Positions 17,691-27,877 are shown, counted from the stretch's first letter. The stretch is DNA of 41,655 nucleotides from Methylococcaceae bacterium (GCA_947505105.1 CANNKG010000025.1:1-41655), one strand, 5' to 3'. Program-made: numbers and translations. The notes: generated by a model from the letters alone, not told the origin.

Positions 17691-17856
17691 ACTTTGCCAT
17701 TGTGCTTGCGTGATCGCTCCGTCCCCCGGAAAGACTGATTTGTTTCGGGCCTTCATTGAAAAGTCACCTTTACGCATTATACTTTCTGTTAACAGGCAGC
17801 ATAGATCAGGTATCGCCTTAATTTTTCGAACCATAACCTTACTTCATGGAATTAAC

Positions 17857-20538
17857 ATGGGTCCACATTATCTAAATCGTTTTTTCACCCCCAAATCTGT
17901 TGCGATCGTCGGCGCTTCCGAACGTGAAACCAGTGTCGGCTATCGCTTGATGCTGAATATGCTGGAAGCCAAATTTAAAGGGGGGCTCTACCCGGTCAAT
18001 AACAAACGCGCCGAAATTCTCGGTTTGCCAGCATTTCCGGACTTAAACAGCGTTCCCGACGACATTGATCTGGTGGTTATTTCAACACCTGCCGCAACCG
18101 TCCCAGCCGTTATGCGCCAATGCGGTGAAAAAGGCGTCACCTCTGTCATTATTATTACCGCTGGCTTTGGTGAATTAGGCGAAGAAGGTCGGCATCTGCA
18201 ACAGGAAGTGCTCGATATTGCTCACCGTTACGGGATTCGGATTATTGGCCCGAATTGCTTAGGGGTTGCCAGACCCGGCGCATTTTTTAATGCGACTTTC
18301 GGCGACGGCACTATCAAAGACGGTAATCTTGCGCTGCTTTCTCAGTCTGGCGCGGTATGTACCGCGATTTTGGACTGGGCAAAATCGCAAGACATCGGCT
18401 TTTCTAGCGTCGTGTCAATGGGCGGCGCCGCGGATATTGATTTCGGCGAAGTCCTCGATTATCTTGCCACCGATAGCAAAACCAGCGGTATATTAATGTA
18501 TGTCGAGGGGATTCGTGACGCTCGCCGTTTTTTGAGCGGTCTGAAAGCTGCCGCACGCTTAAAGCCGGTGATATTAATTAAATCGGGTCGTCATGAAGCC
18601 GGTTGTAAGGCCGCGATGTCGCATACCGGCGCTTTGGTCGGCGGGGATAACGTCTTTGATGCCGCCATTGAAAGAGCGGGGGTGGTGCGCGTATATAACA
18701 TTGCTGAATTATTTTCAGCGGCACGAGTGCTCGCCAATAATTATGTCGTGAAAAAAGACCGCCTCGCCATCATTACTAATGCCGGGGGACCTGGGGTTAT
18801 GAGTACCGACCGGGCTGAAGATGTCGGCATTCAGATGGCCGAACTGAGCCCCGAAAGCATTGAGGAACTTAATAAAGTCCTGCCAAAGCATTGGTCTCAC
18901 TCCAATCCGATTGATATTCTAGGAGACGCCACCTCCGAACGCTATCAACAAGCCTTGGAAGTCTGTTTAAAAGACAAAAATATTGACGGGGTACTCGCTA
19001 TTTTAACGCCGCAAGCGATGACCAATCCTACTCAGGTGGCCCAATGCTTGATCGATGCCGCCAAAACTAGCAACAAGCCGGTGCTTGCGTCATGGACCGG
19101 AGGCGCTCGCGTTCAGGAAGGCCGAAATCTTCTCGATAATAGCAAAGTCGCGCATTTTAATACTCCGGAAACGGCGGTCGATGCCTTTTCATTTTTGGCA
19201 AAATATACCCAGAACCAAATTCTGTTGAAGCAAATTCCTTCTCCGTCGAAAGAGCTCTCCGCGCCGGATGTCACCGGCGCGCGCCTGATCATTGAACAAA
19301 TTCTATCCGAAGGGCGTCAGGTGTTGACCACTCAGGAATCCAAAGCCATTTTGGCGGCGTTTCATATTCCGGTGAATCATACGATTCAGGTCGCCAATGC
19401 CAAAGAAGCGATGATCGCAGGAGAAACCTTAGGCTTCCCGGTGGTCTTAAAAGTCAATATGGCAGAATTCAGCCATAAATCCGATATCGGTGGTGTGCGT
19501 TTGAACATTAATAGTGTTCAGGAAGTTTCGCGTAATTTCGTCGAGATGGAAACTGCTATCAAGTTAAAACACCCCGAAGTAAGGACGGTGTTTATGACCG
19601 TTGAACCGATGTTTAAAACCCCGAGCGGACGCGAGTTGATGATTGGTGTGGTCAGAGATCCGGTTTTTGGTCCTGCGATCAGTTTCGGCTTGGGCGGCAC
19701 CATGGTCGAAATTCTGCATGATAATGCGGTCGCCTTGCCACCACTCAATGCTTATATGGTTGAGGAAATGATCGCCAAAACCAAAGCCGCTCGCTATTTG
19801 AAGGCATTCAGACAACTGCCTGAAGCCAACAAAAAAGCCTTGGTTGAAACCTTACTCAATGTGTCAACCATGGTCAGCGAACTGCCGGAAATTATGGAAC
19901 TTGACATTAATCCGTTGATCGTCGATTCAAAAGGCGTCATGGCGGTCGATGCCCGCATTAAGGCCCAAGTATCGCATCAGATTACCCCATATGCGCACAT
20001 GGCGATTCATCCTTATCCACATGAATTGATTCAACATTATCAATTACCTAACGGCGTCAATATCACCATTCGACCGATTCGCCCAGAAGATGCCGATATG
20101 GAAAAAGATTTTGTGCATCGTTTGTCAGAACGCACCAAGTATTTTCGCTTTATGCAGGCGCTACAGGAATTGACACCCGAAATGATTGTGCGTTTTACCC
20201 AGATCGATTACGACCGCGAAATGGCTTTCGTGGCGATCAGCGATAATAATGATTTACCGAACGAAATGGGCGTATGCCGGTACATGATGAATCCAGACGG
20301 ACATTCCGCCGAATTCGCTTTGGTAGTCTCCGATGATTGTCAGGGAATGGGCATTGGTTCACGCCTGATGCGTACCTTGATGCAAACCGCCAAAAACCGA
20401 GGTATCTCAGTGTTTGAAGGCGAAGTGCTCGCGATTAACAAGCCAATGTTATCGTTAGTAAGCAAATTAGGCTTTTCTATCGAAACCTTAGACCAAGATC
20501 ATGAGATTGTCCGCGTGATCAAAAACCTAAGGGATTAA
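17857..20538 (+). CDS. pat: PatZ/YfiQ-type protein lysine acetyltransferase (acyl-CoA synthetase-like + GNAT)
   Basis: The protein has 893 residues, close to E. coli PatZ. In order: CoA-binding Rossmann domain (about 5-100, SVAIVGASER), two succinyl-CoA-ligase-like flavodoxin domains, an ATP-grasp domain (about 490-700) and a C-terminal GNAT domain (about 740-890) with the acetyl-CoA loop QGMGIGSRL near 829. PatZ enzymes acetylate acetyl-CoA synthetase and other proteins using acetyl-CoA. The histidine of SHTGA, at residue 256, is kept at the place of the phosphohistidine of ADP-forming acetyl-CoA synthetases. ATG at 17857 with GGA upstream is chosen. An open frame back to 17617 is only fossil sequence. 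ppdK follows in the same direction. Confidence 0.9.
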   Translation: MGPHYLNRFFTPKSVAIVGASERETSVGYRLMLNMLEAKFKGGLYPVNNKRAEILGLPAFPDLNSVPDDIDLVVISTPAATVPAVMRQCGEKGVTSVIIITAGFGELGEEGRHLQQEVLDIAHRYGIRIIGPNCLGVARPGAFFNATFGDGTIKDGNLALLSQSGAVCTAILDWAKSQDIGFSSVVSMGGAADIDFGEVLDYLATDSKTSGILMYVEGIRDARRFLSGLKAAARLKPVILIKSGRHEAGCKAAMSHTGALVGGDNVFDAAIERAGVVRVYNIAELFSAARVLANNYVVKKDRLAIITNAGGPGVMSTDRAEDVGIQMAELSPESIEELNKVLPKHWSHSNPIDILGDATSERYQQALEVCLKDKNIDGVLAILTPQAMTNPTQVAQCLIDAAKTSNKPVLASWTGGARVQEGRNLLDNSKVAHFNTPETAVDAFSFLAKYTQNQILLKQIPSPSKELSAPDVTGARLIIEQILSEGRQVLTTQESKAILAAFHIPVNHTIQVANAKEAMIAGETLGFPVVLKVNMAEFSHKSDIGGVRLNINSVQEVSRNFVEMETAIKLKHPEVRTVFMTVEPMFKTPSGRELMIGVVRDPVFGPAISFGLGGTMVEILHDNAVALPPLNAYMVEEMIAKTKAARYLKAFRQLPEANKKALVETLLNVSTMVSELPEIMELDINPLIVDSKGVMAVDARIKAQVSHQITPYAHMAIHPYPHELIQHYQLPNGVNITIRPIRPEDADMEKDFVHRLSERTKYFRFMQALQELTPEMIVRFTQIDYDREMAFVAISDNNDLPNEMGVCRYMMNPDGHSAEFALVVSDDCQGMGIGSRLMRTLMQTAKNRGISVFEGEVLAINKPMLSLVSKLGFSIETLDQDHEIVRVIKNLRD

Positions 20539-21095
20539 CCCATCGTTTAATACTTCCACTTGACGGCCTTGGTTGCGACCCAAATCGTAGCCAAAGGCCT
20601 CTACCCTCAGTTTGATCCGAGATAATTATTTTAAATTCTGCAATTAGTTTAGGGTTAAAATATTTAGATACACCCGGTGCGTATAGCCTTATCTAGATTT
20701 TTGGGTAGCTACTCGCCCCTTTGAATTTAGGGTGTAGATAATTGATTTAAAAGGACACGTGAATACATCCCTTTAGTTCTCTGCAACATCCATTTTGCTG
20801 AAGCCTTTTCAATCAATCACCTACCCCCCATAAAAATTTGAGGGACAAGTAGTTTCATTTTTTGTAAGCATTCACTCTTCCCAACCTCCCCCTTCTCAGG
20901 GGAGGAGTTTGGAGTTCCATCCACTGACAAGGGGAAGGGTGAAACCACGCTGTAGAGTAAACAACGTGTAGTAAAAACTTGTACAACTGGCTCCCCCCCT
21001 AGGAGAGGGCTGGGGTGAGGGAATTTAAGTTGCTCAAGTTATTACATGCGCGTTAACAATAATTACTATTTTTTCGACCTTCCAAGGAGTCGTTC
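20539..21095. other. Intergenic region before ppdK with G/C-run repeat motifs
   Basis: No gene is seen in these 557 bp. Between about 20880 and 21021 lie C-run and G-run segments (CCTCCCCCTTCTCAGGGG and GGAGAGGGCTGGGGTGAGGG) of a kind often dispersed in proteobacterial intergenic DNA. They can form G-rich hairpins. The ppdK ribosome site AAGGAG is at 21084-21089. Confidence 0.5.
20565..20599 (+). terminator. Stem-loop downstream of pat, possible terminator
   Basis: GGCCTTGG (20565-20572) can pair with CCAAAGGCC (20591-20599) with one bulged base, 27 bp after the pat stop. There is no T-tract, so termination is doubtful. Confidence 0.3.
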
Positions 21096-23861
21096 ATGAG
21101 TCATCAATATACTTATTCATTCAAAGATGGTAACGGTAAAGACAAGCAACTGTTAGGCGGCAAAGGGGCCAATTTATGCGAAATGACCCAAATCGGCCTA
21201 AACGTGCCTCCCGGCTTTGTCATTACCACCAAAACCTGTCTGACGTATTTGGAAAATCAAAAATTACCGGATGGGTTACTGGATGAAGTTAAACAACAAA
21301 TAGCCGAAATCGAAAAAGCCAGTGGCAAAACTTTCGGCAGCAATGAGAATCCGCTGTTAGTTTCAGTTCGTTCAGGATCGGCTATTTCGATGCCCGGCAT
21401 GATGGACACGATTTTAAACTTAGGCCTCAATAAACAAACCTTGAACGGCCTGATTCAACAAACCGATGACCCACGTTTTGCCTATGATGCTTATCGACGT
21501 TTTATTCAGTTATTCGGCAAGATTGCGCTCGGCGTTGATGACGCTAAATTCGACGCCCATTTTGAAGAAGTGAAACAACAAGCCGGCATCAAAGCTGATG
21601 TTGCTTTAGATGCTCAGCACCTGTGCGATATCAGCGAACGTTTTTTACAAGTCGTGCTTGAAGCCACCGGTCGGCCATTTCCGGAGGACGTGTACGAACA
21701 ATTGGAGTTGTCGATCAAAGCCGTCTTTAATTCATGGACCGGCAAACGAGCGATTGATTATCGCCGCGAATTCCATATTACACCTCAAATGGCCAATGGC
21801 ACCGCAGTTAACATCGTGATGATGGTATTCGGCAACATGGGTAACGATTGCGCAACCGGCGTCGGTTTCACACGCAATCCCGGCACCGGCGTTAACGAAA
21901 TGTATGGTGAATATCTGGTCAATGCCCAAGGGGAAGATGTCGTGGCCGGGATCCGCACCCCAAAACCGGTTCACGAACTGGCCCAAGAAATGCCGTTCTT
22001 GTATAAACAATTGGTCGAACTGCGCAATAAACTCGAAGCTCACTACAGGGAAGTTCAGGACTACGAATATACGATCGAAAATGGGATTTTGTATTGCCTG
22101 CAAACCCGCAACGGCAAAATGAACGCCACCGCGATGGTCAAAACTTCGGTCGATATGGTCAACGAAGGCTTGATTACCAAAGCTCAGGCCTTACTTAGAA
22201 TCAGCCCCGACTCATTAGAGCAATTGCTCCATCCACAACTCGACCCTCATCATAAAACCCCGGCATTAGCGCGCGGTCTTCCGGCTTCACCAGGAGCTGC
22301 CAGCGGCATCGCGGTGTTTGATGCCGATACCGCCGAACGTCTTGGCCGAGCCGGCGAAAAAGTCATTCTGATTCGCGAAGAAACCAAACCGGAGGATATT
22401 CACGGCTTTTTTGCCTCTCAAGGTATTTTGACCAGTCGGGGCGGAAAAACCTCACATGCCGCCGTGGTCGCTCGCGGCATGGGCAAGGCCTGCGTAGCGG
22501 GTGCCGAAGCAATTCAAATCGATGCCAAAGGACGACTCGCTATTATTGGTGACATACATATTCGCGAAGGAGACTGGTTAACGCTGGATGGCAGTAGCGG
22601 TGATATTTATTTCGGTAAAATTGCAACGATTGCGACTTCATTTTCCAGTGAATTGAAAATCTTACTGAGTTGGGCTGATGAAATCGCCGAATTGTTGGTT
22701 TACGCCAATGTTGACACCCCTGAAACAGCAAGGCTTGCGATGAGCTATGGCGCCAAAGGGATCGGCTTGTGCCGAACTGAACGTATGTTCAATGCGACGG
22801 ATCGCTTGCCGATCGTGATCGATATGATTATTGCCAATACCCCTGAACAGCGCCAAGTTGCGCTGGATAAATTATTTCCGATTCAACGGGATGACTTTAA
22901 GGCGATTTTCGAAGCCATGTCGCCCTACCCGGTCACAATTCGCCTGCTCGACCCGCCGATGCATGAATTTTTACCGAGCGAAAGTCAATTACAAGAAGAA
23001 ATCGACGCACTCCAGCATTATGTCACGATCGTCAGGGGTCAACGCATCACACTGGAATCGATTACCCATGATGAACAATTGCCGCGACCATTCAATTTGT
23101 TAAATGAAGAAGTCATTTACGAAGCGATCAACAAAAAAACTCACATGCTCAAAAAGGTGAAAGAGCTTTATGAGGTCAATCCGATGTTAGGACATCGCGG
23201 TGTGCGTTTAGGCATCAGTCATCCCGAAATCTACAAAATGCAGATGCATGCGATTTTAGATGCGGCAGCGCTCTGTAATAAACAACGTATGGAATGCGTC
23301 CCTGAAATTATGGTGCCGCAAGTGATTACCGCTGCTGAATTAAAACGCATCAAACACATGCTGCATGAAGTGCAAGCCGAAGTTGAAAGCCATCATGGCA
23401 TAAAACTGAAATATAAATTCGGCACGATGATCGAAACGGTACGTGCGTGTATCCGTTCGGCGCAACTGGCGGAAGATGCGGAATTTTTCTCGTTCGGCAC
23501 CAATGATTTAACGCAAGCGACCTTTTCGTTTTCCAGAGAAGACGCTGAAAATAAATTTTTACCGCTGTATAACCAGACTGATCTGCTCCATGATAATCCC
23601 TTCGAAGTCCTCGATATTAAGGGCGTTGGTCAATTGATGAAAATGACGGCTGAATTAGGTCGGAAAACGCGTCCTGATCTTAAAATTGGTATCTGCGGCG
23701 AACAAGGGGGACACCCAACCTCGATTAATTTCTGCCAGGAAATCAAATTATCCTATGTGTCTTGCTCCGCGTTGCGGATTCCGATTGCCCGACTTGCCGT
23801 CGCGCAAGCCAAATTGATCGAAATGAATACGCAATCTACTGCCGGTACTCAAAACCTCTAA
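21096..23861 (+). CDS. ppdK: Pyruvate, phosphate dikinase
   Basis: The protein has 921 residues, slightly longer than the 874-residue Clostridium symbiosum enzyme. The N-terminal ATP-grasp domain begins KQLLGGKGANLCEM. The swivelling phosphohistidine domain has GGKTSHAAVVARGMG with His454. The C-terminal TIM-barrel PEP/pyruvate domain has FGTNDLTQ and ends with GGHPTSINFC, with Cys880 as the likely proton donor. It interconverts pyruvate, ATP and Pi with PEP, AMP and PPi in the cytoplasm. With a PPi-dependent glycolysis it can run toward pyruvate, which would fit a methanotroph-like metabolism, but this is inference. AAGGAG lies 6 nt upstream of the start. Downstream lies the DnaA-box array. 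Confidence 0.97.
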   Translation: MSHQYTYSFKDGNGKDKQLLGGKGANLCEMTQIGLNVPPGFVITTKTCLTYLENQKLPDGLLDEVKQQIAEIEKASGKTFGSNENPLLVSVRSGSAISMPGMMDTILNLGLNKQTLNGLIQQTDDPRFAYDAYRRFIQLFGKIALGVDDAKFDAHFEEVKQQAGIKADVALDAQHLCDISERFLQVVLEATGRPFPEDVYEQLELSIKAVFNSWTGKRAIDYRREFHITPQMANGTAVNIVMMVFGNMGNDCATGVGFTRNPGTGVNEMYGEYLVNAQGEDVVAGIRTPKPVHELAQEMPFLYKQLVELRNKLEAHYREVQDYEYTIENGILYCLQTRNGKMNATAMVKTSVDMVNEGLITKAQALLRISPDSLEQLLHPQLDPHHKTPALARGLPASPGAASGIAVFDADTAERLGRAGEKVILIREETKPEDIHGFFASQGILTSRGGKTSHAAVVARGMGKACVAGAEAIQIDAKGRLAIIGDIHIREGDWLTLDGSSGDIYFGKIATIATSFSSELKILLSWADEIAELLVYANVDTPETARLAMSYGAKGIGLCRTERMFNATDRLPIVIDMIIANTPEQRQVALDKLFPIQRDDFKAIFEAMSPYPVTIRLLDPPMHEFLPSESQLQEEIDALQHYVTIVRGQRITLESITHDEQLPRPFNLLNEEVIYEAINKKTHMLKKVKELYEVNPMLGHRGVRLGISHPEIYKMQMHAILDAAALCNKQRMECVPEIMVPQVITAAELKRIKHMLHEVQAEVESHHGIKLKYKFGTMIETVRACIRSAQLAEDAEFFSFGTNDLTQATFSFSREDAENKFLPLYNQTDLLHDNPFEVLDIKGVGQLMKMTAELGRKTRPDLKIGICGEQGGHPTSINFCQEIKLSYVSCSALRIPIARLAVAQAKLIEMNTQSTAGTQNL

Positions 23862-23917
23862 AAAATAAATCGGCACATTCTTTTCCGATCCTCATCATAA
23901 AAAACTCAACAACATAC

Positions 23918-25289
23918 TTATCCACAAAAACTGTGGATAAGTATGTGTATAACACCTGATTAACCTCGCCAATACCTCGTTATTTGTAGTCCTCACGAAA
24001 ATTGTCGAAATTTTACACAACCCACTTATTAATAAAAAAACAATACCTTATAGCAAAATATTCAGCGATTTTAATTCCTTGATTAGCCCAAAATCAGGCA
24101 TTTTTAGCTGATATCTAAAAATGTGTATAAGTTGAACTGAAGTTCAAATTTTGAACATAAATGTTCGACCACCAATTCGAAAATCAACAATCAATCACCT
24201 ACACAAGTTTTCCACATATTCTGTGGATAAGTTTGTGTATAACGCCTTTTTAACTACGCCAATACCTTGTTATTTATGGCGCTGACTTAGATTGTCGAAA
24301 GTTTATACAACCCAAGTATAATTTTAAAAATCAATATGTTACATATATTAATTCAATGCTTTTAACTCCTTGATTAACTCAAAATCAGGCACTTGTATCT
24401 GATATCTAAAAATGTGGATAAGTTAAATTGAATTCCAAATTTTGAACATCAATGCTCGACCGCCCATTCGAAAATCAACAATCAATCACCTACATAAGTT
24501 TTCCACATATTCTGTGGATAAGTTTGTGTATAACGCCTTTTTAAATACGCCAATAGCTTGTTATTTATGGCACTGACTTAGATTGTCGAAATTTTATACA
24601 ATCTAATTATCCATTTAAAAATCAATATGTTATATATATTAATTCAATGCTTTTAACTCCTTGATTAACTCAAAATCAGGCACTTGTATCTGATATCTAA
24701 AAATGTGGATAAGTTGAAATGAATTCCAAATTTTGAACATCAATGCTCGACCGCCCATTCGAAAATCAACAATCAATCACCTACATAAGTTTTCCACATA
24801 TTCTGTGGATAAGTCTGTGCATAACACCTTTTTAACTGCGCCAATACCTTGTTATTTATAGGCCTGACTCAAATTGTCGCAATTTTACACAACATAAAAT
24901 ATCCTTATAAATTAATAATTTAAATTTACTCCACCTACTTTTTAGCAATAGCATAAAGTCATCAATCACGAAATTTTCACTTATTTGGCAAATGTGTATA
25001 AGTCAAAATTCGTCCAAAATTTTAGTATTGATGACTTGACTTTTAATCTGCCAATCAACAATCAATCACCTACAAAGTTTTCCACAAATTCTGTGGATAA
25101 GTCTGTGCATAAACACTTTTTAAGCACAGCCAAGCCTTATGATTTAAGGCGGTGACTTAGATTGTAGTTTTTTCAAACATATTTATTAGCTATTGATAAT
25201 CAACCAGTTACAAACATGCATCCACAGGTTCAGGCGAATTCTCTGAAAAAATTTTTATATGGAGTCGATACTTTTAACCATGTGTATAA
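23918..25289. repeat. DnaA-box array in about 290-bp tandem repeats: candidate replication origin or DnaA-titration locus
   Basis: Twenty-two sites match TTWTNCACA on either strand. Five triplets, at 23918, 24208, 24499, 24790 and 25078, each hold an inward pair (TTWTCCACA, 5 nt, TGTGGATAA) followed 3 nt later by TGTGTATAA or TGTGCATAA. Single boxes recur at 24122, 24413, 24704 and 24993. TTTTACACA occurs at 24011 and 24883, and a last box is at 25281. The spacing between repeats is 288-291 bp and the text between is also conserved. The first triplet forms a perfect 15-bp stem (23912-23946). The whole 1.5-kb gap (23862-25359) has no gene. There is only one GATC, so a Dam/SeqA-type E. coli oriC layout is absent. 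No dnaA, gidA or rnpA lies nearby. Confidence 0.85.
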
Positions 25290-25359
25290 CATTTGCCACG
25301 CATCAAAATAGCAGGGTGTGATAATCTAAGCCTACGATTAACAGCCAGCCCCCAATACT

Positions 25360-25866
25360 ATGCCTTTTTTTATCTGTCTCAATTTAGTACTCAGTTATCT
25401 GATACAGAGTCACAGCCCTTATCAGGCGTTCTTTTTATCGGCATGGGGTAATTATCTGGGGATTTGCTGCATGACCCTCAGCGTACTTGCCATGCTGACT
25501 TATAAACTGAACTTGTCATTGCGTTATGATTTATTTTGTTGCGGAAGTGTTTTAACTTGGCTGAGCACTTGGCCGAGCTATTTCAATGAAGACTCACCGG
25601 TGATTTTCTTTTATCCGATTTATTTTTGCTTAATTACGGTCTTTATCACGGTAGGCTTTATCCAACAGGCTCAAAAAATCGATTCACTGTCGCTGACCTT
25701 TATGTACAAATTTAATAATGCCAAGTTATTTAATCCCTATTTATTAATGGGCATTGTGGTTTTCGCCTTAAATTACATCGAGAATTATTTATTCTATCCA
25801 ACGGTCATGACGGTGTTGCTGGCAAAATATGCCTTCTCCAGCATACTGGAAGCTAACCAAGCCTAA
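25360..25866 (+). CDS. Small hydrophobic membrane protein of unknown function
   Basis: The protein has 168 residues with about four to five predicted membrane helices (LSYLIQ to FLSAW, YLGICCMTLSVLAML, VIFFYPIYFCLITVFITVGF, LLMGIVVFALNYI and a last one). I recognise no family. It has no visible ribosome site before ATG 25360. It begins about 70 bp after the last DnaA box and is followed after 46 bp by the helicase gene in the same direction. The composition resembles a genuine inner-membrane protein rather than a chance frame. Confidence 0.6.
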   Translation: MPFFICLNLVLSYLIQSHSPYQAFFLSAWGNYLGICCMTLSVLAMLTYKLNLSLRYDLFCCGSVLTWLSTWPSYFNEDSPVIFFYPIYFCLITVFITVGFIQQAQKIDSLSLTFMYKFNNAKLFNPYLLMGIVVFALNYIENYLFYPTVMTVLLAKYAFSSILEANQA

Positions 25867-25912
25867 AATCAGCTCCTGACCGCCCGCTATCTCACTTAAA
25901 CGATCCTCCACT

Positions 25913-27265
25913 ATGGTTTCACTATCCGACGATTCAACGCTGATCATTAGCGAACTCCCCCTCAATTCCGCCCTACTTTCTGCTGCGGCCGAGCTCGGCT
26001 ATATCACCACAACGCCGGTACAAAGTCAGGTTATTCCAGCTATTCTTCAAAAACAGGATTTACTGGTTAGCGCAGCGACCGGCAGCGGCAAAACTGCAGC
26101 ATTTCTGTTACCCGTTCTTGATCGCTTATTACAAGCCGCCTCCAGCGCCACACGGGCATTAATTTTAGTGCCTACCCGAGAACTGGCCGTTCAAGTTGCC
26201 AAAAATGCTCAGCAACTTTCAAAATCAACGACTTTGAAAATTGGCACCATTACCGGGGGGGAAGATTACAAAAAGCAGCATGGCTATTTAACCCGAGAAT
26301 TCGATTTGATCATTGCGACGCCCGGACGACTGCTGGAACATCTGGAACAAGCACCGGAAGTTCTGCAAAATATTGAGATACTCATTCTCGATGAAGCTGA
26401 TCGCATGCTAGATATGGGCTTTAGCCAGCCCGTACTCCAGATTACCGAAGCCTGCCCGGTTCAGCGACAAACACTTTTATTCTCGGCGACCTTGGAACAT
26501 CCAAGCGTACAAAAATTTGCGGCACAACTCGCCAACGCCCCGGAAACCATATCTCTTCAGACCGTCCATGACCAACATCTGGCGATTGAACAACATATTC
26601 TGCCCTGCGATGATGTGAAGCATAAACAAACCGTATTAACTTGGCTTCTTAACCACGAAACCTATCAAAAAGCGCTGATCTTTACCAATAGCAAAGCTCA
26701 GGCGGATGCCCTACAAGGCCCGTTACGCGGTAAAAAACTGCGCGTCAGCGTCTTGCATGGCGATATGGATCAAAAAATTCGCAAAAAAGTGCTGAGCGAT
26801 TATCGTGAAGGGATCATTCCGATCTTGATCAGCACCGATATTGCCGGGCGTGGTCTGGATATTGAAGGCGTCGATCTGGTAATTAATTTCGATATGCCCC
26901 GAACTGCGCATCAATATGTGCATCGCATCGGTAGAACTGGGCGCCACGAAAACGAAGGCCTCGCAATTTCATTAATCAATTCGACCGAATGGAATTTGAT
27001 GTCGGGCATTGAACGTTATCTCAAACAATCGTTCATCCGCCGGACGATTGAAGAAGTTGCAGGAAATTTTAAAGGTCCGAAAAAACTTAAAAGTTCCGGT
27101 AAAGCGGCTGGCTCTAAATCAACCAAAGCCCCCGCCAAAAAAGAAACCGTCAAAAAACCCAAACAACGGCAACGTGATTTGAAAAATATCGGTAAACGCC
27201 GCGCACCGAGCCAAATTGGGTCAGATACGTCATCAATCGAAACGGAAGACGATTCCAATCAATAA
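25913..27265 (+). CDS. DEAD-box ATP-dependent RNA helicase
   Basis: The protein has 450 residues with all DEAD-box motifs in order: Q motif (TTPVQSQVIPAIL), Walker A AATGSGKT, PTRELAVQ, TPGRLLEHL, DEAD, SAT, then in domain 2 LIFTNSKAQ, HGDMDQKIR, STDIAGRGLDI and HRIGRTGR. A Lys-rich basic tail of about 75 residues follows, likely for RNA binding, as in SrmB/RhlE-type enzymes. It unwinds RNA in the cytoplasm, typically in ribosome assembly or mRNA decay. The exact subfamily is not settled. It converges on the VanZ-like gene with only 9 bp between stops. Confidence 0.95.
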   Translation: MVSLSDDSTLIISELPLNSALLSAAAELGYITTTPVQSQVIPAILQKQDLLVSAATGSGKTAAFLLPVLDRLLQAASSATRALILVPTRELAVQVAKNAQQLSKSTTLKIGTITGGEDYKKQHGYLTREFDLIIATPGRLLEHLEQAPEVLQNIEILILDEADRMLDMGFSQPVLQITEACPVQRQTLLFSATLEHPSVQKFAAQLANAPETISLQTVHDQHLAIEQHILPCDDVKHKQTVLTWLLNHETYQKALIFTNSKAQADALQGPLRGKKLRVSVLHGDMDQKIRKKVLSDYREGIIPILISTDIAGRGLDIEGVDLVINFDMPRTAHQYVHRIGRTGRHENEGLAISLINSTEWNLMSGIERYLKQSFIRRTIEEVAGNFKGPKKLKSSGKAAGSKSTKAPAKKETVKKPKQRQRDLKNIGKRRAPSQIGSDTSSIETEDDSNQ

Positions 27266-27274
27266 TTGGACCCT

Positions 27275-27877
27275 TCATTCTTGAGGCACTCCGGGGATTT
27301 GCTCATCATACGTTGAATCCTCGTGAGTTTCCAACGTCCACAACACCAGACCACCCCATAAGACACCCAGCACATTCAGCAAAGCATCGCGCCAATTGAA
27401 CGGCCCGTCGGGATGATAAGCCTGATATAACTCATCTAGCAGTCCTAACCCTATACACAAGATCATCGCGCTCAAATAACGCCGTTTGAACGCCTGAAAC
27501 AGCACGATCACCAAAGCGCAATATTGAATAAAGTGAATGTATTCAATATCGAATTTGATTAAATCGACGTAGTAATAGCCCATGGTTAGCATCAATATCA
27601 ACCACGTCGCCGCCTTGAGCAGTCGTTGCGGCGTTCGCCATAAACGCCAAATACCCCAGAGGATAAAAACAATTAACAGTACAAGGCCGATAATTTGGAT
27701 TACCCGTCGATAGAGTTCAAGGCCATAACTATCACGCAGAAAATAGCATAATTCGGAAAACGGGATGTGTCCGACCAAATAAAACACATAAGTCAAGGTT
27801 CCCAAGATTAGACAGTTCAACTGAAAGCTGGAGCATTGATTCAGGATTTTTTTCATGAAATCATGTAAACCGCGCAT
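27275..27877 (-). CDS. VanZ-like family membrane protein
   Basis: The protein has 200 residues with about five membrane segments. The family block is at the C-terminal half: a polar DIEYIHFIQY, then LLDELYQAYHPD and NWRDALLNVLG, matching the VanZ pattern of DE..Q, a D and N..G. Family function is poorly known. VanZ lowers teicoplanin sensitivity. ATG at 27877 overlaps the TAA stop of the glycosyltransferase by one base (TAATG), so the two are translationally coupled. An upstream ATG at 27976 would overlap that gene by 100 bp and is rejected. Coupling suggests a joint role in a cell-envelope glycan. Confidence 0.78.
   Translation of the reverse strand: MRGLHDFMKKILNQCSSFQLNCLILGTLTYVFYLVGHIPFSELCYFLRDSYGLELYRRVIQIIGLVLLIVFILWGIWRLWRTPQRLLKAATWLILMLTMGYYYVDLIKFDIEYIHFIQYCALVIVLFQAFKRRYLSAMILCIGLGLLDELYQAYHPDGPFNWRDALLNVLGVLWGGLVLWTLETHEDSTYDEQIPGVPQE

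Noticed and set aside
17617-17856. An 80-residue N-terminal extension of the Pat protein
   Set aside because: This part covers the flgL leader fossil, and the family start is at 17857.
20880-21021. A small RNA gene in the C- and G-run region before ppdK
   Set aside because: Only generic G-rich repeat motifs are visible, with no promoter and terminator pair.
23862-25359. CRISPR array as an explanation of the regular repeats
   Set aside because: Repeats are about 290 bp with conserved spacers and hold DnaA boxes. There are no short repeats with unique spacers and no cas genes.
23862-25359. Plasmid iteron origin
   Set aside because: No replication initiator gene is near, and the flanks are ordinary chromosomal genes. 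It cannot be fully excluded.
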